Below the pieces are notes generated by a model. The model did not search any database. It had not been told where the DNA came from and saw only the letters and a list, made by a program, of their open reading frames with translations. This document shows positions 1-9,008 of a DNA stretch of 38,922 nucleotides, piece after piece; the first letter of the stretch is position 1, and each line of letters opens with the position of its first letter. The stretch is from NCBI RefSeq assembly GCF_011421595.1, contig NZ_WTLH01000034.1, positions 1 to 38,922 of the forward strand, written 5' to 3'. Made by a program: the position numbers and the translations under genes. This DNA comes from Streptomyces sp. YIM 98790 (lineage in GTDB: Bacteria > Actinomycetota > Actinomycetes > Streptomycetales > Streptomycetaceae).

Positions 1-876
1 GCCCGCGGCGAGCAGGGCCTGGCCGGCCGCGCCCGCGTCGTCGCCCTCGCCGGCCTGCCGGGCCTGTCCGGCCGGGGCGAGCTGCTCGGCGGCGCCGCCG
101 CCTCCCGCCCGGACCGGCGCACTCGGCCAGCCGTGCCCGTCGTGCCCGTCGTGCCTGCCGTCCTTGCCGCCGTGTTCGTCGTGCCTGCCGCCGTCCTTGC
201 CGTGTTCGTCGTGCTTGCCGCCGTGCTTGTCGTGCTTGCCGTGTTCGTGGCCGGTGACGACGATCCGGCCGCGAGGCTCCTTGGGCTTGCCCTCGCAGGA
301 GATGTCCACCGGATAGACACCGGGCGCGATCGAGGAGCTGATCCGCGCCTCGCCGATCAGTTCCCCGTCCGTCCCGGGCGAGAGCCGCGCCTCGTGCACG
401 AACGCCTCGGAGTGCGCGGTGCCCCGCTTGCCCGGGCAGCTGTAGACCCGGATCAGCACCTCCTCGCCCGGACGCGGGTCCATGGGCGTGATGTGCACAT
501 CCCCGCCGCCGGGCCGGTCCGGCGGCCGGTCGGCATGTCCCCCGCCATGCCGTTCCCCGTGCTGTCCGCCATGCCGGTCCGCGTGCTGTCCGTCATGCCG
601 TTCCACGTGCTGCCCGTCGTGCTGTCCGTCGTGCTGTCCGTCGTGCAGCTCGATCAGCGGACTGGGATCGGCCGCCGGGTGGGCCTTCACCGGCAGGGCG
701 GCGCAGCCGGCGACCGCCACCAGCGCCACACCGGCCAGGGACACCCCGCGCATGCTCCGGCCGCCGGAGCCCGGCGCGGCCCCGGCGGCGCACCGGAGCG
801 AGCACCGGTGGCGGTGGTGCGGGGAGTGCTCGTTCGGGGCCTCGTTCGAGGGCTGGGGGCAAGGGGTGATGCTCAT
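1..876 (-). CDS. His-rich lipoprotein, 3' end outside window
   Basis: The reading frame opens at ATG 876 behind a GGAGG ribosome site and runs off the window edge without a stop, so the protein is partial (at least 292 residues). A lipobox VAGC puts the lipidated Cys near residue 58. An internal ATG at 753 would give a short signal peptide and may be the real start. After the Cys come two low-complexity blocks rich in His, Asp and Gly. The first has HDGQ/HGGQ-type repeats (about residues 75-105); the second has KH/HD/HG repeats after a short conserved-looking domain (about 115-185). The domain includes the segment VLIRVYSCPGKRG and reads like an extracytoplasmic beta domain. His/Asp clusters on a surface lipoprotein suggest metal binding, which is inference only. 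I do not recognise the family. Confidence 0.6.
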   Translation of the reverse strand, partial: MSITPCPQPSNEAPNEHSPHHRHRCSLRCAAGAAPGSGGRSMRGVSLAGVALVAVAGCAALPVKAHPAADPSPLIELHDGQHDGQHDGQHVERHDGQHADRHGGQHGERHGGGHADRPPDRPGGGDVHITPMDPRPGEEVLIRVYSCPGKRGTAHSEAFVHEARLSPGTDGELIGEARISSSIAPGVYPVDISCEGKPKEPRGRIVVTGHEHGKHDKHGGKHDEHGKDGGRHDEHGGKDGRHDGHDGHGWPSAPVRAGGGGAAEQLAPAGQARQAGEGDDAGAAGQALLAAG

Positions 877-983
877 CGGGCGACCTCCGGATCGGTACTT
901 CCGAAGGTCGCCCGGCCTGTCGCGGGCCGCATCCGCTGCGGCGCCGGGTTACGCCATCGGGAGCAGCCCGGCCTCCCTTCGTG

Positions 984-1763
984 TCAGATCCGGTCGACCA
1001 GATCGGCGATCGAGTCCACCACGTTGGAGGGCACGAACGGGTGCCGGTCCACATCGCCCGGACGGGTCAGCCCGGTGAGCACCAGGAAGGTCTCCATGCC
1101 GGCCTCCAGCCCGGCCAGGATGTCGGTGTCCATCCGGTCCCCGATCATGGCGCTGGACTCCGAGTGCGCCCCGATGGCGTTCAGTCCGGCCCGCATCATC
1201 AGCGGATTGGGCTTGCCGACGAAGTACGGCGCCCGCCCGGTGGCCTTGGTGATCAGCGCCGCCACCGAGCCCGTCGCGGGCAGCGCCCCCTCGGTGGACG
1301 GACCGGTCTCGTCCGGGTTGGTGGCGATGAACCGAGCCCCGTCGTTGATCAGCCGGATCGCCTTGGTCAGCGCCTCGAAGCTGTAGGTGCGGGTCTCGCC
1401 CAGCACCACGTAGTCCGGCGCGGTGTCGGTCAGGATGTAGCCGATGTCGTGCAGCGCCGTGGTCAGGCCGGCCTCGCCGATCACATAGGCGGTGCCGCCG
1501 GGCCGCTGGTCGTCCAGGAACTGGGCGGTGGCCAGGGCCGAGGTCCAGATGTTCTCCACCGGCACCTCCAGCCCCATCCGGCTCAGCCGGGCGTGCAGAT
1601 CACGCGGGGTGTACATGGAGTTGTTGGTCAGCACCAGGAACGGCCTGCCGGACTCCTTCAGCCTTTTGAGGAACCTGTCCGCCCCGGGGATCGGCACCCC
1701 CTCGTGGATGAGGACGCCGTCCATGTCGGTCAGCCACGATTCGATCGGCCTGCGCTCTGCCAC
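984..1763 (-). CDS. HAD-IIA family (NagD-like) phosphatase
   Basis: A 259-residue protein starting at GTG 1763 behind a GGAG site; the usual length for the NagD/HAD-IIA family is about 260. Motif I is LTDMDGVL with the nucleophile Asp13 and acid/base Asp15. Motif II is VLTNNS, the conserved ATNPDETGP and GKPNP lysine segments follow, and motif III/IV is MIGDRMDTDILAG. Known members dephosphorylate small phosphorylated metabolites (NMP, sugar phosphates) in the cytosol. It lies 118 bp downstream of, and in the same direction as, the DasR-like regulator, so the two may be co-transcribed. The true substrate cannot be read from sequence. Longer upstream starts exist in the frame but have no good ribosome site. 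Confidence 0.9.
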   Translation of the reverse strand: MAERRPIESWLTDMDGVLIHEGVPIPGADRFLKRLKESGRPFLVLTNNSMYTPRDLHARLSRMGLEVPVENIWTSALATAQFLDDQRPGGTAYVIGEAGLTTALHDIGYILTDTAPDYVVLGETRTYSFEALTKAIRLINDGARFIATNPDETGPSTEGALPATGSVAALITKATGRAPYFVGKPNPLMMRAGLNAIGAHSESSAMIGDRMDTDILAGLEAGMETFLVLTGLTRPGDVDRHPFVPSNVVDSIADLVDRI

Positions 1764-1881
1764 TGCTGCGGACTCCTGCCGTGCGGGTACGCGCCTGAAG
1801 CGGGTACGGGGACGGGACCACCGGCGGGGCACCCCGCCGTGCCGCACCGATGATCCCAGCGTATGACAGGGGTCCCGGCCT

Positions 1882-2685
1882 TCACCCGGCCGACCGGCCC
1901 GGAATGCCGCCGCCCCGGCGGCCGTCGCCCGTGACCCGGGTGGTGAAGCTGAACCGGTCACCCCGGTACAGCGAGCGCACCCGCTCCAGCGGACGCCCGG
2001 TGCCGTCCCGGGACACCCGGTGGATCAGCAGCATCGGCAGCGCCGGCGGGGTGCCGATCAGCAGTGCCTCGCGCGGGGTGGCCAGCACCGTTTCCAGCCG
2101 CTCGTCGGTGTCGCCGAGTACGATGCCGAGCTCGTCCCGCAGGTAGGTGTAGAAGGAGGAGTCCGGGTCGAACTCCCGGTCCAGGCGCGGCGCCCGGGCC
2201 ACCGCGAGGTAGGTCGACTCCAGCCCGACCCGTTCGTCGTCGGCCAGCAGCACCCGTTCCAGGTGCCAGACCGCGTCGCCGCGCGCCACGTCCAGCTCCG
2301 CGGCCAGCCGCGGCGGGCAGGGGTAGCGCTCCAGCCCGATCAGCCGGCGGCCCGGCCGCAGCCCCTGCCGCCGCACCCCCTCGGTGTAGCTGACCAGGGA
2401 CAGCGGCTGGACCAGCTTGGGCCCGGCCACCACCGTGCCCCGGCCGCGGCGGCGCAGCCGGCCCTCCAGCAGCAGTTCACGCAGCGCCTGCCGCACCGTC
2501 TCCCGGGCCGCCCCGAAACGCTCGGACAGCTCGCGTTCGGCGGGCAGCGGTTCTCCCTCGCCCAGTTCGGCCAGCAGTTCGTCCAGGCGGATCTTGACCG
2601 CGTAGTACTTCGGCACCCGCCCGTGTTCCGGGACCCCGGCGCGGACGGGCGCGTTGCCGTCCTGCGGGATTCCTCCGCTCCACAC
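1882..2685 (-). CDS. GntR/HutC-type regulator, DasR-like
   Basis: A 267-residue regulator with an N-terminal GntR winged helix (about residues 25-95; AARETVRQALRELLLEGRL) and a C-terminal UTRA effector domain (about 110-250). The PKYY segment before the helix, the SYTEGVRRQGLRP segment and the ending RVRSLYRGDRFSF closely resemble Streptomyces DasR, the N-acetylglucosamine-responsive regulator, so I call it a DasR paralogue or close relative rather than dasR itself. The start is GTG 2685 behind AGAGGAA. The downstream NagD-like phosphatase fits a sugar-phosphate-related role. A short inverted repeat just upstream (2721-2749) could be its own operator. Confidence 0.85.
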   Translation of the reverse strand: MWSGGIPQDGNAPVRAGVPEHGRVPKYYAVKIRLDELLAELGEGEPLPAERELSERFGAARETVRQALRELLLEGRLRRRGRGTVVAGPKLVQPLSLVSYTEGVRRQGLRPGRRLIGLERYPCPPRLAAELDVARGDAVWHLERVLLADDERVGLESTYLAVARAPRLDREFDPDSSFYTYLRDELGIVLGDTDERLETVLATPREALLIGTPPALPMLLIHRVSRDGTGRPLERVRSLYRGDRFSFTTRVTGDGRRGGGIPGRSAG

Positions 2686-2720
2686 CCCGGTATTCCTCTC
2701 GCATCGCGGAACCCTGACCT

Positions 2721-2749
2721 GACCTGACTGTCTATCAGATCATCAGGTC
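2721..2749. promoter_or_regulatory. Inverted repeat upstream of the GntR gene
   Basis: GACCTGA at 2721-2727 is the exact inverse of TCAGGTC at 2743-2749, with 15 bp between. A further direct copy of GACCTGA overlaps at 2716-2722. It sits 36 bp upstream of the GTG start of the DasR-like regulator, where an autoregulatory operator would be expected. It does not match the dre consensus of DasR that I know of. Candidate only. Confidence 0.35.
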
Positions 2750-3068
2750 CGGCGGGCGTCCGACCGCGAAGCGTCAGATACCCGCCCGAGGCCGCCCGCA
2801 CGCCCCTTTCCGGGGCGCGCCGGACATCCCCCCGTCCGGTCTGCTCGGACGCCATGGCCGGGCCCGGCGGTTCCGTGTCCGGAGGGGCACATGGCCGCAC
2901 GGGCCGGCAGCTTCGGTGCGAAAGGGGCGCGCGGGCGCACGCCGGGGGTCACGGGCCCGCCGCACGGTGCGGGCCGGTGCCGGTCCGTACCGGACCGTTC
3001 GGACAGCCTGGGCCAGGTGCGGGGCAGGTGCGGGCAGATGCGGGGAAGGCGCCGGGCCGGGGAACCGC
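2750..3068. other. Intergenic stretch, no gene seen
   Basis: I see no convincing coding frame between the regulator's promoter region and the peroxiredoxin stop. It holds a short inverted repeat CGGTCCG-TAC-CGGACCG (2981-2997) and three near-identical 10-11 bp direct repeats of the type CAGGTGCGGG around 3015-3046. Frames open here on both strands only because stop codons are rare at this GC content. Confidence 0.4.
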
Positions 3069-3548
3069 TCAGGACGCCTGCGGAATGCCGAGGTCCTTGA
3101 TGAGCTTGGCCACATGGCCGGTGGCACGGACGTTGTACAGCGCCCGCTCGACCCGGCCCTGCTCGTCCACGACCACCGTGGAGCGGATCACCCCGGTGAC
3201 CTTGCGGCCGTACATGGTCTTCTCGCCGAACGCCCCGTACTCCTGGAGCACCCGCTTCTCCGGATCGCCCACCAGGGTGACCTTCAGGTTCTCCTTGGTG
3301 CGGAACTTCGCCAGCTTCGCCGGGGCGTCCGGGGAGACGCCGATCACGTCGTAGCCCGCCCCGGAGAGCAGGTCCAGATTGTCGGTGAAGTCGCACGCCT
3401 GCTTGGTGCAGCCCGGGGTCATGGCGGCCGGGTAGAAGTAGACGATGACCTTGCGCCCCGCATAGTCGGCCAGGGACACCGGACTGCCGTCGGCGTCCGG
3501 CAGGGTGAAGGCGGGGGCGGTGTCGCCCGGCTGAAGGCGCTCGCTCAT
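3069..3548 (-). CDS. bcp: Thioredoxin-dependent peroxiredoxin, BCP type
   Basis: A 159-residue peroxiredoxin of normal BCP/PrxQ length. It starts at ATG 3548 with GAGGAG six bases upstream. The peroxidatic Cys47 lies in TPGCTKQACDF and the resolving Cys52 follows five residues later, the atypical two-Cys pattern of this family. It reduces peroxides in the cytosol using thioredoxin. The typical GDTAPAFTLPDADG start and the FRTKENLKVTLVGDPE segment are present. It is divergent from the DUF3618 gene, with about 150 bp between them for promoters. Confidence 0.93.
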   Translation of the reverse strand: MSERLQPGDTAPAFTLPDADGSPVSLADYAGRKVIVYFYPAAMTPGCTKQACDFTDNLDLLSGAGYDVIGVSPDAPAKLAKFRTKENLKVTLVGDPEKRVLQEYGAFGEKTMYGRKVTGVIRSTVVVDEQGRVERALYNVRATGHVAKLIKDLGIPQAS

Positions 3549-3695
3549 CGGTGCTCCTCGTGAGGGTCGGACCGGGTGCCGGCGGTGCGCCGGCCGGTGC
3601 CGGTCAAGCCTAAACGGGGGTTCGGCGCACGCCCCGGACCGCCGAGCTGACAAGATTGGCCACCAGAGTTCAGGACGCGACCACGGAGGCGCACC

Positions 3696-4058
3696 GTGTC
3701 GGAAGCCAGCCCGGCAGGCGGCGGCAAGGGCAGGGAACGGAGCAGGGGCCCCTCGCGGGCCGAGATCCAGGAGAGCATCAGGCGCCGGCGCGCGGAGCTG
3801 CGGGAGACCCTGGAGGAGATCACCGTCCGGGTGCAGCCGGGCACGGTGGTCCGGGACGCCCGCAGCCGCGTGGTCTCCGCCGTGGACAGCACGGCGGCCA
3901 AGGCGTACGTGGTGGCCAGCCGTACGGCCACCGGGATGCGGACCCAGTTCGTCCGCCCGGACGGCGGGCCGCGGCTGGACCGGCTGGTGCCGGTGGCGGT
4001 GGTCGCGGTGGCGGCGGTCGGGCTGCTGATTGCCGGCAGCCGGCGGCGTCGCCGGTAG
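3696..4058 (+). CDS. DUF3618 membrane-anchored protein
   Basis: A 120-residue protein from GTG 3696 behind GGAGG. A basic, charged helix (about residues 20-45; EIQESIRRRRAELRETLEEI) matches the DUF3618 pattern. A long alanine/valine-rich transmembrane segment (about 93-115) and an RRRRR tail at the C terminus follow, so the N-terminal part should lie in the cytoplasm. Function unknown; such proteins occur beside bcp in related genomes as far as I recall. The GroES-like gene follows 34 bp downstream. Confidence 0.75.
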   Translation: MSEASPAGGGKGRERSRGPSRAEIQESIRRRRAELRETLEEITVRVQPGTVVRDARSRVVSAVDSTAAKAYVVASRTATGMRTQFVRPDGGPRLDRLVPVAVVAVAAVGLLIAGSRRRRR

Positions 4059-4092
4059 CCGCCGCGCTGCGGTACTGAGATACGGTCTTCAC

Positions 4093-4434
4093 GTGAGCAC
4101 CCAACCGACCCACGACAAGCTGCCGATCCGGATGCTGCACGACCGGGTGCTGGTCCGGACCGACACCTCGCAGGGCGAGCGCCGCTCCTCGGGCGGCATT
4201 GTGATTCCGGCCACCGCCGCTGTCGGCCGCCGCCTGGACTGGGCGGAGGTCGTGGCGGTGGGGCAGAGCGTGCGCACGGTCGAGCCGGGGGACCGGGTGC
4301 TGTACGACCCGGAGGACCGGGCCGAGGTCGAGGTGCGGGGCGTCGCCTACGTGCTGATGCGGGAGCGCGACCTGCACGCCGTCGCCTCCGAGCGGCTGGA
4401 GGGCGCGGAGGACGCCACCGGCCTCTACCTGTAG
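4093..4434 (+). CDS. GroES-like 10-kDa co-chaperonin
   Basis: A 113-residue protein of the Cpn10 family. The motifs LPIRMLHDRVLVRTD, SSGGIVIPATA (mobile loop region) and PGDRVLYDPEDRAEV correspond to the GroES beta barrel. It lacks an adjacent groEL, unlike the main groES-groEL operon, so it is probably an additional copy with a diverged mobile loop. The start chosen is GTG 4093, where similarity begins; its ribosome site is weak. An in-frame ATG at 4030 overlaps the previous gene and adds residues that look non-coding. Confidence 0.8.
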   Translation: MSTQPTHDKLPIRMLHDRVLVRTDTSQGERRSSGGIVIPATAAVGRRLDWAEVVAVGQSVRTVEPGDRVLYDPEDRAEVEVRGVAYVLMRERDLHAVASERLEGAEDATGLYL

Positions 4435-4593
4435 CTGTGCAGCCACCCGGCCCGGAGAACGCTTCCGCCGTCCGCCGGGCCGCTCGCCTCGCCTCCCGGG
4501 CCCTGGGCTGTCCGGTGCCTTCCGGGGCCTCGCGGGGCATTTCCGCCCCGAGCGGGCTCCCGTCCCGGTTCTCGTCCCGGGTGACCCGGGTGA

Positions 4594-7110
4594 CTAGCCC
4601 CCGGCCCCTTCCGGGCCCGTGTGCCGGCCGTCCCCCTGCGGTGCCCGCGGGACCGGGCCGGGCGCGGACCAGGGCACGGCCGGCGGCTGCCGGGCCGGTG
4701 GCACACCCGGAGCCCGGGCACCACCGATCCCCTCGATCCCCTCGATTCCCCCGAAGCCCCCGGTGTCCCCGAAGCCCCCGGTGCCCTCCGCGGCCCCGCC
4801 GCTCTCGAGGTTTCCGGCGCCGGGCACCCCGGCGGGGTCCGCCATGCCGTCCGTGCCCGCCGGCTCCGGCGAGCCCTCGTCCCGGGTGCCGTAGTCGTCC
4901 GGCAGGTCCGCGCCCGGGTCGTGGGTGGAGTCCAGCTCGAAGTCGCGGACCGGCCGGTCCGCGAGGACCGCGGACATGTAATGCGCCCAGATCCGCGCCG
5001 GGATGTCACCGCCGTAGATCCGGGGCTTGCCCAGCGCCCCGTAGAGGGGCTGCTGCGCCCCCGTCTCCGGGTGCTGCCCCAGCAGCATGACCACCGTGGC
5101 CAGCTCCGGCGTGTAGCCGGCGAACCAGGCCGCCTTGTCCTCCTCGGCGGTGCCGGTCTTGCCGGCCGCCGGGCGGCCCACCGCCTGTGCGGTCGTCGCC
5201 GTGCCGTGGCGCACCACCCGCTGGAGCAGCGCCGTCGTGCCGTCCGCCGCCGCCCGGCTGATCGCCCGTTCCGCCTGGCGCGGGGGCAGCGGGAACTTCT
5301 GCTCGCCGTCGCCGGTCGTGGTGACCGAGGTGACCAGGGTCAGCGGCTGCCGCATGCCGTGCGCGGCCAGCGTGGCATAGGCGTGCGCCATGTCCAGGAC
5401 GCTCGGTGTGACGGTGCCCAGCGCGATGCTGCCCTCCGCCTCCTCCAGACCCGGGGTGTCCGCCGGGATGCCCAGCCGGACCACCACGTCCCGCACCCGG
5501 TCCGGGCCCACGTCCTGGCCCAGTTGCGCGAAGACCGCGTTCACCGACTGGTTCATGGCGCCCTCCACGGTCAGCGTGCCGTAGCCGGCGCCCTCCGCGT
5601 TCTCCGGCGCCCAGCCGGTGCCCTGTCCGTCGCGGTTGACCACCTCCCGGCCGCTGCTGCCGTCGTACTCCGAGCGTGGCCCGATCGGCTCGCCGAAGCG
5701 GTCGGTGGAGGCGTGCTCCAGGGCCGCCGCGTAGACGAACGGCTTGAAGGTGGAGGCCGCCTGGTAGTCGCGGCGGGTGGCGTTGTTCAGGAACTGCTTG
5801 GTGAAGCCGCTGCCGCCGTACAACGCCAGCACCTTGCCGGTGGCGGTCTCCACGGAGGCGGCGCCCGCCCGCACCGCCGCGTCCGGTTCCCGGTCGGCGC
5901 TGATGCGGCTGGTCAGCTCGGCGTCCACGGCCTCGGTCAGGGCCTGCTGGGCGGTCCGGTCGAAGGTGGTGGTGATGCGCAGGCCGCCGGCGTCCAGCCG
6001 GTCCTGGTCCACGATGCCGGCGGCCGTCAGATGCTCGGTCACGGTCTCCACCAGATAGCCGCGCTGGCCGCTGAGCCCGGCGTCGGCGTCCGCCTCGGGG
6101 CCGGGGGCGCCCTCGGTGCGCGGCTCGGGGAAGGCCATGCCGCGGCGCTCGGACTCGCTCAGCCAGCCGGACTCGGCCATGCCGTCCAGCACGTAGTTCC
6201 AGCGGGCGAGCGCCTGCTCGCGGTGCTCGGGGTGGGCGTGCACGTCGTAGGCGCTGGGGGCGTTGAGCAGGGCCGCCAGGTAGGCGCCCTCGGCGGTGGT
6301 GAGGTGGTCGGCGTCCTTGCCGTAGTAGGCGCGGGCCGCGGCCTGGATGCCGTAGGCGCCGCGGCCGAAATAGCTGGTGTTGAGATAGCCCTCCAGGATC
6401 TCGTCCTTGCTCACCTTGTGGCCCAGCTTCAGCGCGATGAAGAACTCCCGGACCTTGCGGCCGACGGTGCGGCTCTGGTCCAGGTAGTAGTTCTTGACGT
6501 ACTGCTGGGTGATGGTGGAGCCGGACTGCGGGGCGCCGCCGCGCAGCATGTTCCAGCCCGCGCGGATCATCGCCTTGGGGTCCACGGCCGGGGTGGTGTA
6601 GAAGTCGCGGTCCTCGGCGGCCAGCACGGCCTGCCGGACCGGGACCGGCACCCGCTTCAGGGGGATGCTCTCCCGGTTCACCTCACCGGTGCGGGCCAGC
6701 AGCGAGCCGTCGGCGTAGAGGAAGGTGTTGGCCTCGGCCGCGGCCACCGACTTGGGCCTGGGAATGTCCACCATCAGGTAGCCCGCGGCGAAGGCGCCCG
6801 CGGCAAGGGCGACGGTCAGCAGCGCGGCGCCGAGCACCATCCGCCAGGTGGGGAGGAGGCGGCGCCAGCCGGTACGGCGGCGCCGGCGGTGCTCCCGCCG
6901 CAGGCGGCGGCGCTGCCGTGCGGACGGCCGGCGGCGGCCCCGGCGGCGGGCCGGGGCCGGGCCGTCCGCGTCGGGGCGGTCCGCGTCGAGGGCGGCGGGG
7001 CCGTCCGGCCGTCCCTCGCCGGGCGGATCACCGTCCGGGCGCCCGTCCGGCCCGTCCTGCCGGTCCTGGTGGCGGTGTCCGCCGCGAGGGCTCTCGTGGT
7101 CGTCGTTCAT
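4594..7110 (-). CDS. Class A penicillin-binding protein (transglycosylase/transpeptidase)
   Basis: An 838-residue bifunctional cell-wall synthase. The first 90 residues are a Pro/Gly/Arg-rich cytoplasmic tail, followed by one transmembrane helix (about 90-113). The GT51 domain (about 125-310) has the catalytic Glu166 in AAEDRDFY and the STITQQYVKNYYL motif near 198. The transpeptidase domain (about 380-700) has the nucleophile Ser453 in STFK, SVN at 522-524 and KTGT at 651-654. After about residue 740 comes a disordered Gly/Pro tail with GIEGIEGIGG-like repeats, common in streptomycete PBPs. It polymerises and cross-links peptidoglycan outside the membrane. The start is ATG 7110 with GAGGAG about 11 bases upstream; upstream in-frame codons are possible but unsupported. 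Confidence 0.93.
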   Translation of the reverse strand: MNDDHESPRGGHRHQDRQDGPDGRPDGDPPGEGRPDGPAALDADRPDADGPAPARRRGRRRPSARQRRRLRREHRRRRRTGWRRLLPTWRMVLGAALLTVALAAGAFAAGYLMVDIPRPKSVAAAEANTFLYADGSLLARTGEVNRESIPLKRVPVPVRQAVLAAEDRDFYTTPAVDPKAMIRAGWNMLRGGAPQSGSTITQQYVKNYYLDQSRTVGRKVREFFIALKLGHKVSKDEILEGYLNTSYFGRGAYGIQAAARAYYGKDADHLTTAEGAYLAALLNAPSAYDVHAHPEHREQALARWNYVLDGMAESGWLSESERRGMAFPEPRTEGAPGPEADADAGLSGQRGYLVETVTEHLTAAGIVDQDRLDAGGLRITTTFDRTAQQALTEAVDAELTSRISADREPDAAVRAGAASVETATGKVLALYGGSGFTKQFLNNATRRDYQAASTFKPFVYAAALEHASTDRFGEPIGPRSEYDGSSGREVVNRDGQGTGWAPENAEGAGYGTLTVEGAMNQSVNAVFAQLGQDVGPDRVRDVVVRLGIPADTPGLEEAEGSIALGTVTPSVLDMAHAYATLAAHGMRQPLTLVTSVTTTGDGEQKFPLPPRQAERAISRAAADGTTALLQRVVRHGTATTAQAVGRPAAGKTGTAEEDKAAWFAGYTPELATVVMLLGQHPETGAQQPLYGALGKPRIYGGDIPARIWAHYMSAVLADRPVRDFELDSTHDPGADLPDDYGTRDEGSPEPAGTDGMADPAGVPGAGNLESGGAAEGTGGFGDTGGFGGIEGIEGIGGARAPGVPPARQPPAVPWSAPGPVPRAPQGDGRHTGPEGAGG

Positions 7111-7463
7111 CCCGGTCCGGACTCCTCGTCCGCGGCGGCCCCTGCGGCCCAGCAGGCCAGCAAAAGGGGATAAAACGTACATATGCCCTGTAAGTGTGTC
7201 ATTACTTGCCGTCATCGCCGGGACCGCCACGCCCGGCAACGCCCGGCTGCCCGATGTACTGCTTCACGACGGCGAGCGGCGCCTCGCCGGCCGGCCCCGC
7301 GAAGCACGGGCCGGACCACCGACGCGGACCACCGACGCGGACCACCGACGCTGGGCCCGCCTGGAGCGGCGGACGCGGTCGGGGAACCGGACGTGGTCCG
7401 CCCCGCCGCCGGACGCCACCGGTCCGGCCCCGTACATCGCCGCCCTTCAAGGCGGCGAGGATG
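7111..7463. other. Intergenic stretch with 13-bp triple repeat
   Basis: This lies between the PBP start and the SGNH hydrolase stop. An AT-richer patch around 7160-7200 is the likely PBP promoter area. Three perfect tandem copies of GGACCACCGACGC occupy 7313-7351. No gene or RNA was recognised. Confidence 0.4.
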
Positions 7464-8843
7464 TCACGGCGGACCCGTCACACGTCCGCCGAGCACCGAC
7501 AGGTCCACCGCGGCCGCCATCGCCGCATGGCCCGCGTCGTTCGGATGCAGGTGATCGCCGGAGTCGTAGGCCGGCCGCAGCCGCTCCGGGCGCTCCGGGT
7601 CGCGCAGCGCCAGATCCAGGTCCAGCACCGCGTCGAACACCTCGCCCGAACGGATCTCCGCGTTCACCCGCTGCCGCACCTCCTCCCGCCGCCCGGTCCA
7701 GAGGCGCGAGCCCTCGCACGGCGCCAGCGTCGCCCCCACCACCGTCAGCCCGGCCGCCCGGGCCTCCCCGGCCAGCCGGCGCATGCCCGCCACCAGCTTC
7801 CCGGCATCGCCCCCGGCTGGATCGCGCCGGATGTCGTTGATGCCCAGCTGCACGATCACCGTGCCCGCTCCGGCCGGCTCCAGCACGTCCTCGGCCAGCC
7901 GCGCCAGGCCCCCGTCACCGTCGAACGGGCGGTCCACCGGCGCGTCCCGCAGCAGCCGATTGCCGCTGAGCCCGGCATTGAGCACGCTCAGCCGCGGCGC
8001 GTCCGGCTCCTCCCGCAGCCGCCGGGCCAGCACGTCCGTCCACCGCCGGCCGGCCCCGGGCGTGGCCCCGGCGGCGTCGGTGAGCGAGTCGCCCAGCACC
8101 ACCACGGCGCCGCGCACCGTGTCGCTGCGCACCTGCACCTCGCTGAGGAACCACCAGCGCCCGGCGCCCCGGCTGTCCCCGCCGCCCCCGCCGCCGTTTC
8201 CCCCGCCTCCCGGGGCGAACGCCGCGCCGGACTCGTCCGCCGCGTGGTCGCCCGCCGCCACAAAGCCCGGCTGCAGGGCCCACCGGTGATAGGTGCCCGT
8301 CCGCGGCACCTCAAGGGTGTGCAGGGTGACCAGCAGACCCGCGCCGTCCGGCACCCCGAGCCGCACCGGGTCGCTCCACGCCTCGCGCCCGGCCGGCAGG
8401 CTGACCCCGGCCAGGCCCTCGAAGGACAGCTCGCGCATCGTGCCGGGCAGCGCGGCCGGTCCACGGCCCTCGGCCAGCGCCACCGTCGCGTGCGAGACCA
8501 GCAGCGGGGCGTCCCCGTGGCGGTTCGACACCTCCACGCGCACCGCGCTGCCGCCCACCGAGACGGACACCACATTCCTCAGGGAGCGATTCTCCAGCCG
8601 CTCCTCCAGATCCCCCTCGCCGAGCGGCGGCGTCACCGCCGCCATCCACGCCGCCACCCACGGCCCCTCCGAGGCCGGCACCCGCTGCGCATCCAGCGGC
8701 CAGGACGCCACCGGCGGCGTCGCCACCCCCGCCCCGTCCCGGCCCGCCGGCAGCGGACCCCCGTCCAGTGCCCCCGAGGCGGGCACCCCGAGCAGCACCA
8801 CGGCCACCAGCGCGGCCGCCCTCCCGCCGTGCCGTCGTCTCAT
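7464..8843 (-). CDS. Secreted SGNH/GDSL-family hydrolase
   Basis: A 459-residue protein starting at ATG 8843 behind GAGGAG. The N terminus MRRRHGG followed by a hydrophobic stretch ending near PASGA is a Sec-type signal peptide. An N-terminal beta-sandwich-like half (about 60-215) precedes a Gly-rich linker. The SGNH catalytic domain follows: block I VVLGDSLTD with the nucleophilic Ser, block II NAGLSGNRLL, block III QLGINDI, and block V DHLHPND with the Asp/His pair. Known relatives are extracellular esterases or acyl hydrolases; the substrate is unknown. It is divergent from the DUF445 gene. The same frame stays open far upstream, but that part is antisense to DUF445 and is not counted. Confidence 0.88.
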   Translation of the reverse strand: MRRRHGGRAAALVAVVLLGVPASGALDGGPLPAGRDGAGVATPPVASWPLDAQRVPASEGPWVAAWMAAVTPPLGEGDLEERLENRSLRNVVSVSVGGSAVRVEVSNRHGDAPLLVSHATVALAEGRGPAALPGTMRELSFEGLAGVSLPAGREAWSDPVRLGVPDGAGLLVTLHTLEVPRTGTYHRWALQPGFVAAGDHAADESGAAFAPGGGGNGGGGGGDSRGAGRWWFLSEVQVRSDTVRGAVVVLGDSLTDAAGATPGAGRRWTDVLARRLREEPDAPRLSVLNAGLSGNRLLRDAPVDRPFDGDGGLARLAEDVLEPAGAGTVIVQLGINDIRRDPAGGDAGKLVAGMRRLAGEARAAGLTVVGATLAPCEGSRLWTGRREEVRQRVNAEIRSGEVFDAVLDLDLALRDPERPERLRPAYDSGDHLHPNDAGHAAMAAAVDLSVLGGRVTGPP

Positions 8844-9008
8844 CGCACCGGCCTCTCCTCGGCTGCCCGGCCATCGTCGCATCCCCCGCCGGGCCGCCCG
8901 ACCCCGCACAATGCAGACAGGGGAACGACAGGGGAGACACGGGCAGACAGGGCATCCGGCCGGGCACGGCCGACCGGCCGCCCTGGGTAGACCGGACAGG
9001 TGACACGG

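Noticed and set aside
617..647. Short tandem repeats as a possible CRISPR or VNTR
   Set aside because: They are codon repeats for His/Asp/Gly/Gln inside the lipoprotein; no spacers of CRISPR size.
4621..7173. 850-codon open frame on the plus strand opposite the penicillin-binding protein
   Set aside because: It is antisense to a gene with all catalytic motifs; such shadows are common at this GC content.
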